Assembly: GCF_001580545.1 (NCBI RefSeq)
Contig: NZ_LRBG01000004.1
Location: forward strand, 620,001-684,000
Source: Paraburkholderia monticola
GTDB lineage: Bacteria > Pseudomonadota > Gammaproteobacteria > Burkholderiales > Burkholderiaceae
Reading direction: 5' to 3'
Length of the DNA: 64,000 bases
Shown here piece after piece: positions 35,402-44,696 of this stretch. Each line of letters opens with the position of its first letter. Within the stretch, counting starts at the first letter, position 1. Below the pieces are notes generated by a model that saw only the letters and a program-made list of their open reading frames with translations, made no database searches and had not been told where the DNA came from. Both the position numbers and the translations under genes were made by a program.

Positions 35402-36040
35402 ATGTCGACGCAACCGCCGGCCGAGGCCGACCGCTCTTTCAACCGTTCGATGCTGATCAAGCTGTTCGTCGTCGCTTTGATGATGTTCGGTTTCGGTTTC
35501 GCGCTGGTGCCGATGTATCGCGCGATCTGCCAGATCACCGGCGTGAACAACCTCGTGCAGCGCGACGTGTCGGCGCGCGAGGCGAAGAATACGCAGGTCG
35601 ACATGAGCCGCACGATTTCGATCGAATTCGATGCGAACGCGCGCGGCCTGTTGGGTTTCAAGCCGGAGCAGCGCAGTCTCGACGTGCATCCCGGCGAAGT
35701 GACGACGGTCATGTACGACGTCAGCAACGAGCAGGCGCGCACGATCCGTGCGCAGGCCATTCCGAGCTACGCGCCGAAGCAGGCGACCGAGTACTTCAGG
35801 AAGATCGAATGTTTCTGCTTCACGCAGCAGACGTTGAACGCGAACGAGACGAAGCGGATGCCGGTGGTGTTCGTGGTCGACCCGAAGTTGCCGAAGGACG
35901 TGAAGACGATCACGCTGTCGTACACGTTTTTCGAGTTGAACACGCCGGCGGCGGCGAGCGCGGATGATGCGGTGCCGAAAGCGAATGCAGCGACCAGCGT
36001 TGCACCCAATGCGGCAGCCACTCCCGCGAAGCCGGCCTGA
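35402..36040 (+). CDS. ctaG: Cytochrome c oxidase assembly protein CtaG/Cox11
   Basis: A 212-residue Cox11-type copper chaperone that inserts CuB into subunit I. One N-terminal helix (LIKLFVVALMMFGFGFALVP) is followed by a periplasmic beta-domain with the copper-binding pair in KIECFCFTQQTL at about residue 139. An Ala/Pro-rich tail of 30 residues follows. Start at 35402. Confidence 0.96.
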   Translation: MSTQPPAEADRSFNRSMLIKLFVVALMMFGFGFALVPMYRAICQITGVNNLVQRDVSAREAKNTQVDMSRTISIEFDANARGLLGFKPEQRSLDVHPGEVTTVMYDVSNEQARTIRAQAIPSYAPKQATEYFRKIECFCFTQQTLNANETKRMPVVFVVDPKLPKDVKTITLSYTFFELNTPAAASADDAVPKANAATSVAPNAAATPAKPA

Positions 36041-36090
36041 AGCGGGTTTGACTGCCCGAGCTGCGAACGAAACGAGGAAGACGAAGCGAG

Positions 36091-36300
36091 ATGAACGATA
36101 ACGGCGGCAGTCCGCGCAAGAGCAGTTTCGGTCAGTCGATGCGCGCGGTGTTCTGGTCGTTTTTCGGCGTGCGCAAGCGCCGCGATCTGGAGGCGGATGC
36201 GACGCAGCTCAACCCGCTGCATGTGATCGTGGCGGCATTGATCGGCGCGGCGGTTCTGATCGGTGTGCTGATTCTGGTGGTGCGCCTCGTGGTCGGTTGA
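36091..36300 (+). CDS. DUF2970 family single-helix protein
   Basis: A 69-residue protein. The first 45 residues carry SMRAVFWSFFGVRKRRDLE, then one membrane helix (HVIVAALIGAAVLIGVLILV). DUF2970 genes are commonly found between ctaG and coxC in beta-proteobacteria. The function is unknown. Confidence 0.88.
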   Translation: MNDNGGSPRKSSFGQSMRAVFWSFFGVRKRRDLEADATQLNPLHVIVAALIGAAVLIGVLILVVRLVVG

Positions 36301-36425
36301 CGCAGTAGCGGGGCATGGCGGCAAAGCGGAGCCCACGAATTAGAGAGAAGCGGTGCGGTATCGACGCGCCGCCGAAGATACAGCCGGAGATTCCGGAACA
36401 ACTGGACTGAAGTGGAGAATCAAGA

Positions 36426-37283
36426 ATGAGCGGTCAAAACGAGAGCCCGTACTACTTCGTACCGCATCCGTCGCGGCATCCGATCAGCGCCGCTGCCGGG
36501 TTGCTGGTCATGCTCGGATCGCTGGCGGCCTGGATCAACGAACACACCTGGGCGCCGCTCGGCGTGTTCGTCGGTCTGCTGTGGGTGCTCTTCACGCTGT
36601 GGCACTGGTTCGGCGACGCGATCGCCGAGTCGGAAGGCGGCATGTACGGCAAGAACGTCGACCGTTCGTACCGCTGGAGCATGAGCTGGTTCATCTTCTC
36701 CGAAGTGATGTTTTTCGGCGCATTCTTCGGCGCGCTGTTCTATGCCCGCGAAATCGCGCTGCATCAGCTCGGCAGCCTCGACTTCAAGCTGATCTGGCCG
36801 GACTTCACGGCGGTGTGGCCGAACAACGGCCCGGCCGCGCTCGTGTCGACCTACAAGTCGATGCAGCCGTGGCCGGTCCCGACCATCAACACGGCGCTGC
36901 TGCTGTCCTCGGGCGCGACGCTGACCGTGTCGCACCATGCGCTGCGCGACAACCATCGCAGGAAGGCGATCGGGTGGCTCGCGGCGACCCTCGTGCTGGG
37001 CGTGTGCTTCCTGTTCCTGCAGGGCTTCGAGTATTTCCACGCGTACAACGAGCTGAACCTGACGCTGGCTTCGGGCATCTACGGTTCGACGTTCTTCCTG
37101 CTGACCGGCTTCCACGGCTTTCACGTGTTCCTCGGTGGCACGATGCTGGCTGTCGTGATGGTGCGTCTGATTCGCGGCCACTTCACGCCGGAACATCACT
37201 TCGCGTTCGAAGGCGCGGCCTGGTATTGGCACTTCGTCGACGTCGTGTGGCTCGGTCTTTACGTCGTCGTGTACTGGCTGTAA
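36426..37283 (+). CDS. coxC: Cytochrome c oxidase subunit III
   Basis: A 285-residue subunit with seven membrane helices. Signature segments are RHPISAAAGLLVMLGSLAAW, MSWFIFSEVMFFGAFFGALF and FHGFHVFLGGTMLAVVMVR, ending in the WYWHFVDVVWLGLYVVVYWL helix. It completes the aa3 core. A terminator lies 62 bases after the stop. Confidence 0.98.
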   Translation: MSGQNESPYYFVPHPSRHPISAAAGLLVMLGSLAAWINEHTWAPLGVFVGLLWVLFTLWHWFGDAIAESEGGMYGKNVDRSYRWSMSWFIFSEVMFFGAFFGALFYAREIALHQLGSLDFKLIWPDFTAVWPNNGPAALVSTYKSMQPWPVPTINTALLLSSGATLTVSHHALRDNHRRKAIGWLAATLVLGVCFLFLQGFEYFHAYNELNLTLASGIYGSTFFLLTGFHGFHVFLGGTMLAVVMVRLIRGHFTPEHHFAFEGAAWYWHFVDVVWLGLYVVVYWL

Positions 37284-37344
37284 CGCAGTCGGACCCGCGC
37301 GCCGCTCGTCGGTGCGCGCGAGCAATCCGCAGGGATGAATGCAG

Positions 37345-37379
37345 CGCCGCCCTCGACCTGTCAGGGCGGCGTTTTATTT
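37345..37379 (+). terminator. Terminator after coxC
   Basis: The stem CGCCGCCCT / AGGGCGGCG with a 9-base loop is followed by TTTTATTT. It ends the coxBAC transcript before the convergent small gene. Confidence 0.88.
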
Positions 37380-37434
37380 GGCGGCGAGGAAAATTGGCCG
37401 CCGACAGTAAGCGCCGACGACCTATGCGCGAGCG

Positions 37435-37644
37435 TCAGCGCCCGTACGGAATCCCGGTCGACTGAATCCAGCCCATCCAGTGTGCGAACAGGATGAACAG
37501 GAACAGCGAGATCGACAGACCCACCCGCGTGGCGAGCGACCAGACCATCCGTTTAGTCTTGCCTTTGTCGTGCATCATGAAATACAGCGCCGACACCATG
37601 CTGGCGATGATCAGAACAAAGGCGATGGGAACGATAATGTGCAT
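37435..37644 (-). CDS. Twin transmembrane protein
   Basis: A 69-residue protein with two helices (IVPIAFVLIIASMVSALYFM and LSISLFLFILFAHWMGWI) separated by a short basic loop (HDKGKTKRM). Such twin-helix proteins are conserved beside SURF1 genes in the Burkholderiaceae and may be linked to the oxidase. It lies opposite to the surrounding genes and divergent from SURF1. A 14-codon upstream extension is possible. Confidence 0.8.
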   Translation of the reverse strand: MHIIVPIAFVLIIASMVSALYFMMHDKGKTKRMVWSLATRVGLSISLFLFILFAHWMGWIQSTGIPYGR

Positions 37645-37755
37645 GGAACCAACTGAAACCGGAAAGCGCAGTGGCAAGACATTCATTATCGCACCGCGCG
37701 CGGGCGTCTGCCGCGGCTTCCCGGCGGCCCTGAACGCGATGCCGGAGCACCTGCA

Positions 37756-38472
37756 ATGAAGTTTCGCCTGATTCCCGCGCTGCTGATCCTGCTGGTCGTC
37801 GCCGTGACGATGCGGCTTGGTTTCTGGCAGCGCGATCGCGCGCATCAGAAGGAAGCGCTCGAGGCGCGCATCACCCAGTTCGAGAACGCGCCCGCGCTGC
37901 CGGTCAGCGCGGCGCCGCTCGCGCTGAAGGACGTCGAGTTTCATCGCGTGAAGGCGCGCGGCAGCTTCGTCGCGGACAAGGTCGTGTACCTCGATAATCG
38001 TCCGTATAACGATCAGCCGGGCTTTTATGTCGTGATGCCTTTTAAACTCGTCGACGGCGGCTACGTGCTCGTTAATCGCGGCTGGCTGCCACGCAACCTC
38101 AGCAGTCGCGAGACCATCGCGCCGTACACGACGCCGTCGGGCGAGGTCGAGATCGAAGGGATCGCGCGCGCCGACGCGTCGCGCGCGTTCGAACTCGGGG
38201 AGGGCGGCTCGGCCGCGCATCGCCTGATCCGGCAGAATCTCGATGTCGCCTCGTACGCCAGCGAGACCGGGCTGCCGTTGCAATCGTTCGTGATCCAGCA
38301 AACCGGCGACGTCCGCGACGGCCTGGTGCGCGACTGGCCCGTGCCGACCACCGGCGTCGAGCGCAATTACGGCTACATGCTGCAGTGGTGGGGCATGGCC
38401 GCCGCGGCGCTCGCCTTCGGTCTGTATGCGGCGCGTCGCGCGGGCAAGAAAGAACACGCGCCGGGCGCGTGA
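37756..38472 (+). CDS. SURF1 family oxidase assembly protein
   Basis: A 238-residue protein with two flanking membrane helices (start PALLILLVVAVTMRLGFWQ, end LQWWGMAAAALAFGLYA) and a periplasmic domain between them with VVYLDNRPYNDQPGF, VLVNRGWLPR and the ERNYGYMLQWW ending. SURF1 helps deliver heme a to subunit I. It begins the second run of assembly genes up to the SCO gene. Confidence 0.94.
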   Translation: MKFRLIPALLILLVVAVTMRLGFWQRDRAHQKEALEARITQFENAPALPVSAAPLALKDVEFHRVKARGSFVADKVVYLDNRPYNDQPGFYVVMPFKLVDGGYVLVNRGWLPRNLSSRETIAPYTTPSGEVEIEGIARADASRAFELGEGGSAAHRLIRQNLDVASYASETGLPLQSFVIQQTGDVRDGLVRDWPVPTTGVERNYGYMLQWWGMAAAALAFGLYAARRAGKKEHAPGA

Positions 38473-38523
38473 GGAACGCAAGCCGCGGGGCGCCGCCATC
38501 CAAACATTGAAAGAGGTTCTGTA

Positions 38524-39210
38524 GTGTCGACTCAAACTCCCCGTTCGCCCGAAGTTGGCAAGCCCGCCGGCAAACCCAGCGGCAAACCCGCCGCGGCCAA
38601 AGCGATTCCCGGCCAACCGAACGGCCCGGGCTCGTGGAAGCGCGGCCGCTGGGTGCTGTTGCTGCTCGCGGTGATCTGCGCGGCGCCGATCGCGGTCTCG
38701 TACTTCATGTACTACGTCGTGAAGCCGACCGGCGGCAGCACGAACTACGGCGCACTGATCGACCCGCAGCGGCCGATCCCCGACTCGCTCGTGGTCACCG
38801 GTGAGGACGGCAAAGCGCTGAAGCTCGCGTCGCTGCATGGCCGCTGGCTGATGATCTCGGTCGATGGCAGCGCGTGCGACAAAGCCTGCGTGACGAAGCT
38901 TTACTTCATGCGACAAATCCGCGCAGCTCAGGGGCCGGAACGCGAGCGCGTCGTGGAAGTGTGGCTGCGCACCGATGCAGGTAAGGTCGCCGATGTGATA
39001 CAAACCGCCTACCCCAATACCGACATGCTGATCGCCGATCCGGCGCAGGTCGCCGCCTGGCTACCCGCCGACACCGGCACGCGGATCACGGACCACATCT
39101 ACCTGGTCGATCCGAACGGCAATCTGATGATGCGATTCCCGAAAGACGCGAACCCGACCAAGATCAAAGGCGACCTGACCAAGCTGCTCAAATGGTCGAC
39201 CATCGGCTGA
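38524..39210 (+). CDS. Membrane-anchored thioredoxin-fold/SCO-like protein
   Basis: A 228-residue protein. The first 35 residues are Pro/Lys-rich, then one helix (WVLLLLAVICAAPIAVSYFM), then a thioredoxin-like domain. The domain has a C-x3-C motif (SACDKACVTKLYFMRQ), the spacing used by SCO copper chaperones, and ends HIYLVDPNGNLMMRFP. It starts at GTG 38524. A role in copper delivery or thiol control of the oxidase is inferred from motif and position between SURF1 and ctaA. No characterised family is recognised. Confidence 0.8.
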   Translation: MSTQTPRSPEVGKPAGKPSGKPAAAKAIPGQPNGPGSWKRGRWVLLLLAVICAAPIAVSYFMYYVVKPTGGSTNYGALIDPQRPIPDSLVVTGEDGKALKLASLHGRWLMISVDGSACDKACVTKLYFMRQIRAAQGPERERVVEVWLRTDAGKVADVIQTAYPNTDMLIADPAQVAAWLPADTGTRITDHIYLVDPNGNLMMRFPKDANPTKIKGDLTKLLKWSTIG

Positions 39211-39232
39211 TGCCGCAACCTGGGTAGACAAG

Positions 39233-40342
39233 ATGTTCGTATTGCAACTGGGCCTGATCGGCTTGTGTATCGCGTTGTTGCCGCTGTCCTACGTCTGGGT
39301 CAAGGCCGACGACGACAAATTCCGCAAGCTGGTCTGGCTCACCACCTTCCTGACGCTCGATCTCGTGATGTTCGGCGGCTTCACACGCCTCACCGATTCG
39401 GGCCTCGGTTGCCCGGACTGGCCCGGCTGCTACGGCACATCGTCGCCGTTCATCGCGCACGCGGCGATCTCCGCCGCCTATCAGGCGATGCCGAGCGGCC
39501 CCGTCAGCATGACGAAGGCATGGATCGAAATGATTCACCGCTACTTCGCGATGGCGATCGGCGTGCTGATCATCGCGCAGACGGTCATCGCTTGGACGGC
39601 GCGCATCAAGCGTCGGCCGTTGCACGTATCGCCGTGGTGGCCGACTTCGCTGCTGCTCCTGATCGTCGTGCAGGGCGTGTTCGGCGCGTGGACCGTGACG
39701 ATGAAGCTGCAACCGGTCATCGTGACCACGCATCTGTTGCTCGGCCTTGCGCTGCTCGGCACGCTCGGCTGGCTCGCCGCGCGCCTGACCCCGCTGCCCG
39801 CCTATGAGCCCGAGGCCGCGCGCTGGCGCGCCGCGGCGCTCGCGGGTCTTGCGCTGCTGGTGCTGCAGATCGCGCTGGGCGGCTGGGTCAGCACGAACTA
39901 CGCGGTGCTCGCGTGCACCGACTTCCCGACCTGCAACGGCCAATGGATCCCGCCGATGGACTTCGCGCACGGCTTCCACCTGTGGCGCGCACTCGGCATG
40001 ACCGGCGACGGCGACGTCATCACGCAGGATGCGCTGGTCGCGATTCACTGGACGCATCGTACCTTCGCGTTCGTCGTGATCGCGTATCTGGTGTGGTTCG
40101 CGGCGAAAATGCGCCGCTTCGAATCGCTGCGGCGACCCGCCAACGGCGTGCTGCTGGTGGTGCTGATCCAGTTCATCACCGGGTTGTCGAATATCGTGCT
40201 GCAGTGGCCGTTGCCGATCGCGGTCGCCCATAACGGCGGGGCCGCGATCCTGCTGCTGTTGCTCGTTATGTTAAACTTTCGGATCGCTTATAGCCGTCCC
40301 GGCCGCGCCACGCTCCCTGCGCGCGATGCCGCGCCAGCGTGA
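39233..40342 (+). CDS. ctaA: Heme A synthase (COX15/CtaA)
   Basis: A 369-residue membrane enzyme with eight helices that oxidises heme O to heme A. Conserved segments are [22 protein letters not shown], the first histidine in [14 protein letters not shown], a second repeat with [17 protein letters not shown], and [11 protein letters not shown]. Its stop overlaps a possible GTG start of ctaB, so coupling is likely. Confidence 0.96.
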   Translation: MFVLQLGLIGLCIALLPLSYVWVKADDDKFRKLVWLTTFLTLDLVMFGGFTRLTDSGLGCPDWPGCYGTSSPFIAHAAISAAYQAMPSGPVSMTKAWIEMIHRYFAMAIGVLIIAQTVIAWTARIKRRPLHVSPWWPTSLLLLIVVQGVFGAWTVTMKLQPVIVTTHLLLGLALLGTLGWLAARLTPLPAYEPEAARWRAAALAGLALLVLQIALGGWVSTNYAVLACTDFPTCNGQWIPPMDFAHGFHLWRALGMTGDGDVITQDALVAIHWTHRTFAFVVIAYLVWFAAKMRRFESLRRPANGVLLVVLIQFITGLSNIVLQWPLPIAVAHNGGAAILLLLLVMLNFRIAYSRPGRATLPARDAAPA

Positions 40343-40347
40343 CTCAC

Positions 40348-41253
40348 ATGGACAGCACAACACTCTCCCAGACGCCCGGAAGCCGGGTCTCCCAATATCT
40401 CGCCCTGACCAAGCCGCGCGTTACGCAGCTTGCGGTGTTCTGCGCGGTCATCGGCATGTTCCTGTCGACGCCGGGCATGGTGCCGTGGACCGTACTGATC
40501 GGCGGTACCGTCGGCATCTGGCTGCTGGCCGGTGCCGCATTCGCAATCAACTGCCTCGTCGAGCAGCAGATCGACGCGAAAATGCGCCGCACGTCGTGGC
40601 GTCCGTCGGCGCGCGGCGAAATCACCACTCCGCAGATCCTGCTGTTCTCGGCCGTGCTCGGCGGCCTCGGCATGTGGACGCTGTACACGTTCGCCAATCC
40701 GCTGACCATGTGGCTCACGCTCGCCACGTTCGTCGGCTATGCGGTCATCTATACGCTGCTGCTGAAGCCGGCCACGCCGCAGAACATCGTGATCGGCGGC
40801 GCGTCGGGTGCGATGCCGCCGGCGTTAGGCTGGGCCGCGGTCACGGGGCACGTGCCCGGCGACGCCTGGATCCTCGTGCTGATCATCTTCGTGTGGACGC
40901 CGCCGCATTTCTGGGCGCTCGCGCTGTATCGCCGCAAGGACTACGAAAACGCCGGCCTGCCGATGCTGCCGAACACGCACGGCGAGAAGTACACGCGCCT
41001 GCATATCCTGCTCTACACGGTGATCCTGTTCGCAGTCACGCTGATGCCGTTTATCTCCGGCATGAGCGGGGTCGTGTATCTCGCGTCGGCGGTGCTGCTC
41101 GGCGCCGTGTTTCTCGCGTATGCGTGGAAGATCTACCGTGAGTATTCGGACGATCTCGCGCGCAAGACCTTCCGTTATTCGATCGTCTATCTGTCGCTGC
41201 TGTTCGCCGCGCTGCTGGTCGACCACTACGCGCGCGTCGTGATCGGCGCGTAA
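40348..41253 (+). CDS. ctaB: Protoheme IX farnesyltransferase (heme O synthase)
   Basis: A 301-residue UbiA-type prenyltransferase with nine helices. The first aspartate-rich motif is in [19 protein letters not shown] and the second region includes WAVV-like helices before [20 protein letters not shown]. It makes heme O, the substrate of ctaA just upstream. ATG 40348 is used; GTG 40339 overlaps the ctaA stop and could add three residues. Confidence 0.96.
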   Translation: MDSTTLSQTPGSRVSQYLALTKPRVTQLAVFCAVIGMFLSTPGMVPWTVLIGGTVGIWLLAGAAFAINCLVEQQIDAKMRRTSWRPSARGEITTPQILLFSAVLGGLGMWTLYTFANPLTMWLTLATFVGYAVIYTLLLKPATPQNIVIGGASGAMPPALGWAAVTGHVPGDAWILVLIIFVWTPPHFWALALYRRKDYENAGLPMLPNTHGEKYTRLHILLYTVILFAVTLMPFISGMSGVVYLASAVLLGAVFLAYAWKIYREYSDDLARKTFRYSIVYLSLLFAALLVDHYARVVIGA

Positions 41254-41257
41254 CACC

Positions 41258-41887
41258 ATGCTCAAGAACCGCTTCGCGCGCGTTGCGCGCGCCGCTGTGA
41301 TGGCTTGCGCGCTCGGCGCGGCACTCGGCGGCACGCTGCTCATGACGGGGTGCGGCAAGCAGCCGCCGGCCTTCTCGAATCTCGACATCACCGGCAATAC
41401 GCAATTCGCCAGCGATTTCTCGTTGCCCGACACGTCCGGCAAGATCCGCACGCTTGCCGACTACAAGGGCAAGGTCGTCGTGCTGTTCTTCGGCTATACC
41501 CATTGTCCGGACGTCTGCCCGACCACGATGGCCGAACTGTCGCAGGCGTTGCAGCAGCTCGGCCCGGAAGACGCGAAGCGCGTGCAGGTGCTGTTCGTCA
41601 CCGTCGACCCCGAGCGCGATACGCCGCAACTGCTCGCGCAATACGTGCCGGCGTTCAACCCGAGCTTCGTCGGTCTGCGTCCCGCTAATGAGGAACAGCT
41701 CGCGAAGCTGGCCAAAGACTTCCGCGTCTACTACGCGAAGGTGCCGGGCAAGACGCCCGACAGCTACACGATGGACCACACGGCCGCGAGCTACGTGTTC
41801 GACACGGACGGCAAGCTGCGTCTGTTCGCGCGCGATGGCCAGGGCGCGACGCCGTGGGTGCATGACATCAAGCTGCTGCTGGATTGA
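41258..41887 (+). CDS. SCO1/SenC copper chaperone lipoprotein
   Basis: A 209-residue protein with a lipobox LMTGC (C32) and a thioredoxin fold. The copper-binding cysteines C83 and C87 are in YTHCPDVCPTTMAELSQ and the histidine is in SYTMDHTAASYVF. It delivers copper to the CuA site of subunit II. It is the last gene of the oxidase cluster, four bases after ctaB. Confidence 0.95.
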   Translation: MLKNRFARVARAAVMACALGAALGGTLLMTGCGKQPPAFSNLDITGNTQFASDFSLPDTSGKIRTLADYKGKVVVLFFGYTHCPDVCPTTMAELSQALQQLGPEDAKRVQVLFVTVDPERDTPQLLAQYVPAFNPSFVGLRPANEEQLAKLAKDFRVYYAKVPGKTPDSYTMDHTAASYVFDTDGKLRLFARDGQGATPWVHDIKLLLD

Positions 41888-41960
41888 CGCGCATCGCGAG
41901 CCGCTCCTGATCGCGACGCCGCTCGCATCCGCTCACCAGTTTCCTTTTCGCAAAGCCCCC

Positions 41961-42251
41961 TCAAGCCGGAATCGGCAGATTCAGCCCAGGCGCGAGACGC
42001 GTCGCCTTGAACTCCGTCACCTCGTAGCGCGCAAGCTGCTGCTCGGCGAACGGATCGCTCGCAAGGATCCGGTCGAGCCTGTCGCGCTCGATACGCACCG
42101 CGAGAATGATGCCGCCATCGCGCGGCAGCTTCGGGCCAGCCGCGACGAAGATGCCCGCGTCGAACTGCTTCGCGAGAAACGCGCGATGCGCGTCGAGCGC
42201 CTCGTCGATGCGATCGAGCGGGGCGGTGTAGATAAGGTTGATCACGTACAT
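41961..42251 (-). CDS. YciI-like protein
   Basis: A 96-residue YciI-family protein. It has YVINLIYTAPLDRIDEALDAH at the start, an internal GPKLPRDGGIIL and DPFAEQQLARYEVTEF near the end; His and Asp residues of the putative active site are kept. The biochemical role is unknown. Start chosen at ATG 42251; four more upstream codons are possible. Confidence 0.88.
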   Translation of the reverse strand: MYVINLIYTAPLDRIDEALDAHRAFLAKQFDAGIFVAAGPKLPRDGGIILAVRIERDRLDRILASDPFAEQQLARYEVTEFKATRLAPGLNLPIPA

Positions 42252-42521
42252 GGTCAGTCTCAATGGCGGTTAGGTGGCCCGTGCGCGGCCACGGCTGTGG
42301 ATTATCGGTCAGGCGTCGATTCGGCGCAGTGCCGGCCCTTGCACTCGCGCTTCGCATAACCATATGCGGTAAGGGTATTTCCCAACTTGCCGCGCATATG
42401 AAACAATTTGCGGTTTGGTCGATGGCGCTCCTGCTCGAACCGGGGCGCCGTCCGTTCTTACCCAACTCCGGCACCGATCGGAGCCGTCGACTCAACGTCG
42501 ATCAGCAACAGCGAGAAACAC

Positions 42522-43334
42522 ATGCAGCGCAGAAACATCCTCAAAGCCCTCACCGCAGTCGTCGCCGGTGCGGCGATCCTGACCAGCTTCGGCGCGCACG
42601 CCGACGACAAGGTCATCAAGGTCGGCACGATCGGCGGCCCGGATGCGCAGATCTGGGAAGTCGTCACCAAGGTCGCGAAGCGCGAGGGCCTGAACGTGAA
42701 GGTCGTCGAGTTCAACGACTACATCCAGCCGAACGCCGCGCTCGACGCAGGCGATCTCGACGCCAACAGCTTCCAGCACCAGCCGTACCTCGATAGCCAG
42801 ATCAAGCAGCGCGGCTACAAGCTCGCCAACGCGGGCCTCACGTACATCTCGCCGCTCGGCGCGTACTCGAAGAAGCTGAAGTCGCTGAAGGATCTGCCGC
42901 AGGGCGCGAAGGTCGCGGTGCCGAACGATCCGTCGAACGAAAATCGCGCACTGCTGTTGCTGCAAGCGCAAGGCGTGATCAAGCTGAAGGACGGCGCGGC
43001 CACCGGCGGCAACAACGCGACCCCGCTCGACGTCGTCGACAATCCGAAGAAGATCAAGTTCGTCGAGCTCGACGCCGCGCAACTGCCGCGCTCGCTCGCC
43101 GACGTCGACGCCGCCGTCATCAACACGAACTTCGCACTCGCCGCCGGCCTGCAGCCGACCAAGGACGCGATCGCGCTCGAAGACGTCCATAGCCCGTACG
43201 CGAACCTGATCGCCGTACGCGCGAAGGACAAGGACCAGCCGTGGGTGAAGAAGCTGGTCGCGGCATATCAGTCGGAAGACGTGCGCCAGTTCATCAAGAC
43301 GCAGTTCAAGGGTTCGATGGTGCCGTCGTTCTAA
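42522..43334 (+). CDS. MetQ/NlpA family substrate-binding protein
   Basis: A 270-residue periplasmic protein of the methionine-binding NlpA family. It has a signal peptide (MQRRNILKALTAVVAGAAIL, cleavage after AHA) rather than a lipobox, then KVIKVGTIGGPDAQIWEVV and FNDYIQPNAALDAGDLDANSF. metN and metI are not adjacent. It probably binds D/L-methionine for an ABC importer encoded elsewhere. A strong bidirectional terminator follows. Confidence 0.92.
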   Translation: MQRRNILKALTAVVAGAAILTSFGAHADDKVIKVGTIGGPDAQIWEVVTKVAKREGLNVKVVEFNDYIQPNAALDAGDLDANSFQHQPYLDSQIKQRGYKLANAGLTYISPLGAYSKKLKSLKDLPQGAKVAVPNDPSNENRALLLLQAQGVIKLKDGAATGGNNATPLDVVDNPKKIKFVELDAAQLPRSLADVDAAVINTNFALAAGLQPTKDAIALEDVHSPYANLIAVRAKDKDQPWVKKLVAAYQSEDVRQFIKTQFKGSMVPSF

Positions 43335-43370
43335 GCGACGCGCTCAACGCGATCGCATGGCATCGGAAAA

Positions 43371-43402
43371 GGCACGCGCCGCACAGGCGCGTGCCTTTTT
43401 TT
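43371..43402. terminator. Bidirectional terminator
   Basis: GGCACGCGCC-GCACA-GGCGCGTGCC is a perfect 10-bp stem with T after it and A before it. It serves metQ and the convergent MarR-GNAT gene. Confidence 0.93.
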
Positions 43403-44327
43403 ATAACTCCAGCTCCCATCTTTCGATCGTCAGATCCCGGCCAAAGCGATGCTGCGCCGCGCTGCCGGACAGCTTGAACCCGGCGCGCTCGCAAAGCCGC
43501 CGCGGCTCCGTCAGCACGCTCGCGATGGTCATGGTCAGCTTGGTGTAGCCCGCGCGCCGCGCGAAGCGCGCGCATTCGCCGAGCAGTTGCGTGCCGATGC
43601 CGAGCCGCCGCACGTCCGGCTCGACCCACAGCAAGCGCACGCCCGCGACCGTCGTCGACATCCCGACGAGGCACACCGAGCCGACCACCAGGCCTTCCTG
43701 TTCCGCGATCCAGCACGTCTCGCGCAGTGGATCGTCGCGCTCGGCGTACTCGGCGACGACGCGCGCGAGCAAGCCCTCGAACGTGTGATTCCAGCCGTGC
43801 TGCGCGGCGAACCACTGTGCCTGCCGATGCACGAGCCAGCCGCATTCGCCGGCGCGCGGCGCACGCAGCTTCACGAGCGAGTGCTTCGGCGTGTCGGTGA
43901 GCAGGCGCTCGATCAGCTTCATCGCGCCGATCAGTTGCTCCTGCGACAGCGCGCTGAGCCTGTCGAGCAGGTCGAGCGCTTCATGGATGGCGGCGGCATC
44001 GAGCGGCGCGTAGGTCGCGTGACCGTGCTCGGTCAGTTCGATCAGCGACTGGCGCGCGTCGGTGTCGGATGGGCGGCGCGTGATCAGGTGGCGCCGCTCG
44101 AAATTGGTCAGCAGACGGCTCAGATAGCCGCTATCGAGCCCGAGCGCGCGCCCGAGCACCGACGCGGTCTGCGCGCGAACTTGCGAAAGCTCGTGCAGCA
44201 CGCGCACTTCCGTCAGCGAGAACTCGCTGCGGGCGAGATGCTCGTGCAGAGCGCCAATGCATCGGGTGTAGAAGCGGTTGAAATGGCGGACGGCCTGAGC
44301 GCGCCGAAGCGCCTCGGAATCGGTCAA
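43401..44327 (-). CDS. MarR-GNAT fusion: HTH regulator with acetyltransferase domain
   Basis: A 308-residue protein. Residues 1-145 form a MarR winged helix (LTEVRVLHELSQ, LGLDSGYLSRLLTNFERRHL, RRPSDTDARQSLIELT). Residues 155-308 form a GNAT domain with the acetyl-CoA motif VEPDVRRLGIGTQLLGECARF. Such bifunctional proteins regulate genes and acetylate an unknown amine. It is divergent from nagR, and the 369-base gap between them carries several inverted repeats. Confidence 0.93.
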   Translation of the reverse strand: MTDSEALRRAQAVRHFNRFYTRCIGALHEHLARSEFSLTEVRVLHELSQVRAQTASVLGRALGLDSGYLSRLLTNFERRHLITRRPSDTDARQSLIELTEHGHATYAPLDAAAIHEALDLLDRLSALSQEQLIGAMKLIERLLTDTPKHSLVKLRAPRAGECGWLVHRQAQWFAAQHGWNHTFEGLLARVVAEYAERDDPLRETCWIAEQEGLVVGSVCLVGMSTTVAGVRLLWVEPDVRRLGIGTQLLGECARFARRAGYTKLTMTIASVLTEPRRLCERAGFKLSGSAAQHRFGRDLTIERWELEL

Positions 44328-44420
44328 GGGCGGCTCCCCGGGGACTTTTTCTGGTCTATCACCGCACTATATTGACATGGCCCTCATTTGCCAATCCAAC
44401 CCATTTCGGCGCCGAGAAAA

Positions 44421-44668
44421 TTGGTATTAAACAGGTATTGGTGATGGAGCGATTTAGATACCACTGGAGCCGTTCTGATGGCATCCTGGTATCGTCAGAT
44501 ACCCCTGATGCGGGTATGTCCTGGTCCTTGAATTCCTGCCGCAGCACCCTTTAAAACCGGCTGTGAGCCATGTCCGGCAAGGCTTTCACCCAATCCGGTC
44601 CAGCATGGAACCAGTCCGTTGACTGGTATTATGTTGGTTATATAATGGGCTCTCAATTTTCGAGAGCC
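44421..44668 (+). promoter_or_regulatory. nag operon control region: strong promoter and inverted-repeat array
   Basis: A near-consensus promoter TTGACT (44619-44624), 16-base spacer, TATAAT (44641-44646) lies 50 bases before the GntR gene. The -35 box is inside ACCAGTC-CGTT-GACTGGT (44610-44627), a perfect 7-bp inverted repeat. Further left lie GGTATC-GTCA-GATACC (44488-44503) and repeated GGTATT/GGTATG units from 44422. A stem GGCTCTC/GAGAGCC (44648-44668) sits at the expected transcript start. The repeats are likely sites for the GntR regulator; no gene lies in 44328-44696. Confidence 0.7.
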
Positions 44669-44696
44669 GTACTGCTCGCGGCGTCCTTGGAGTCCC

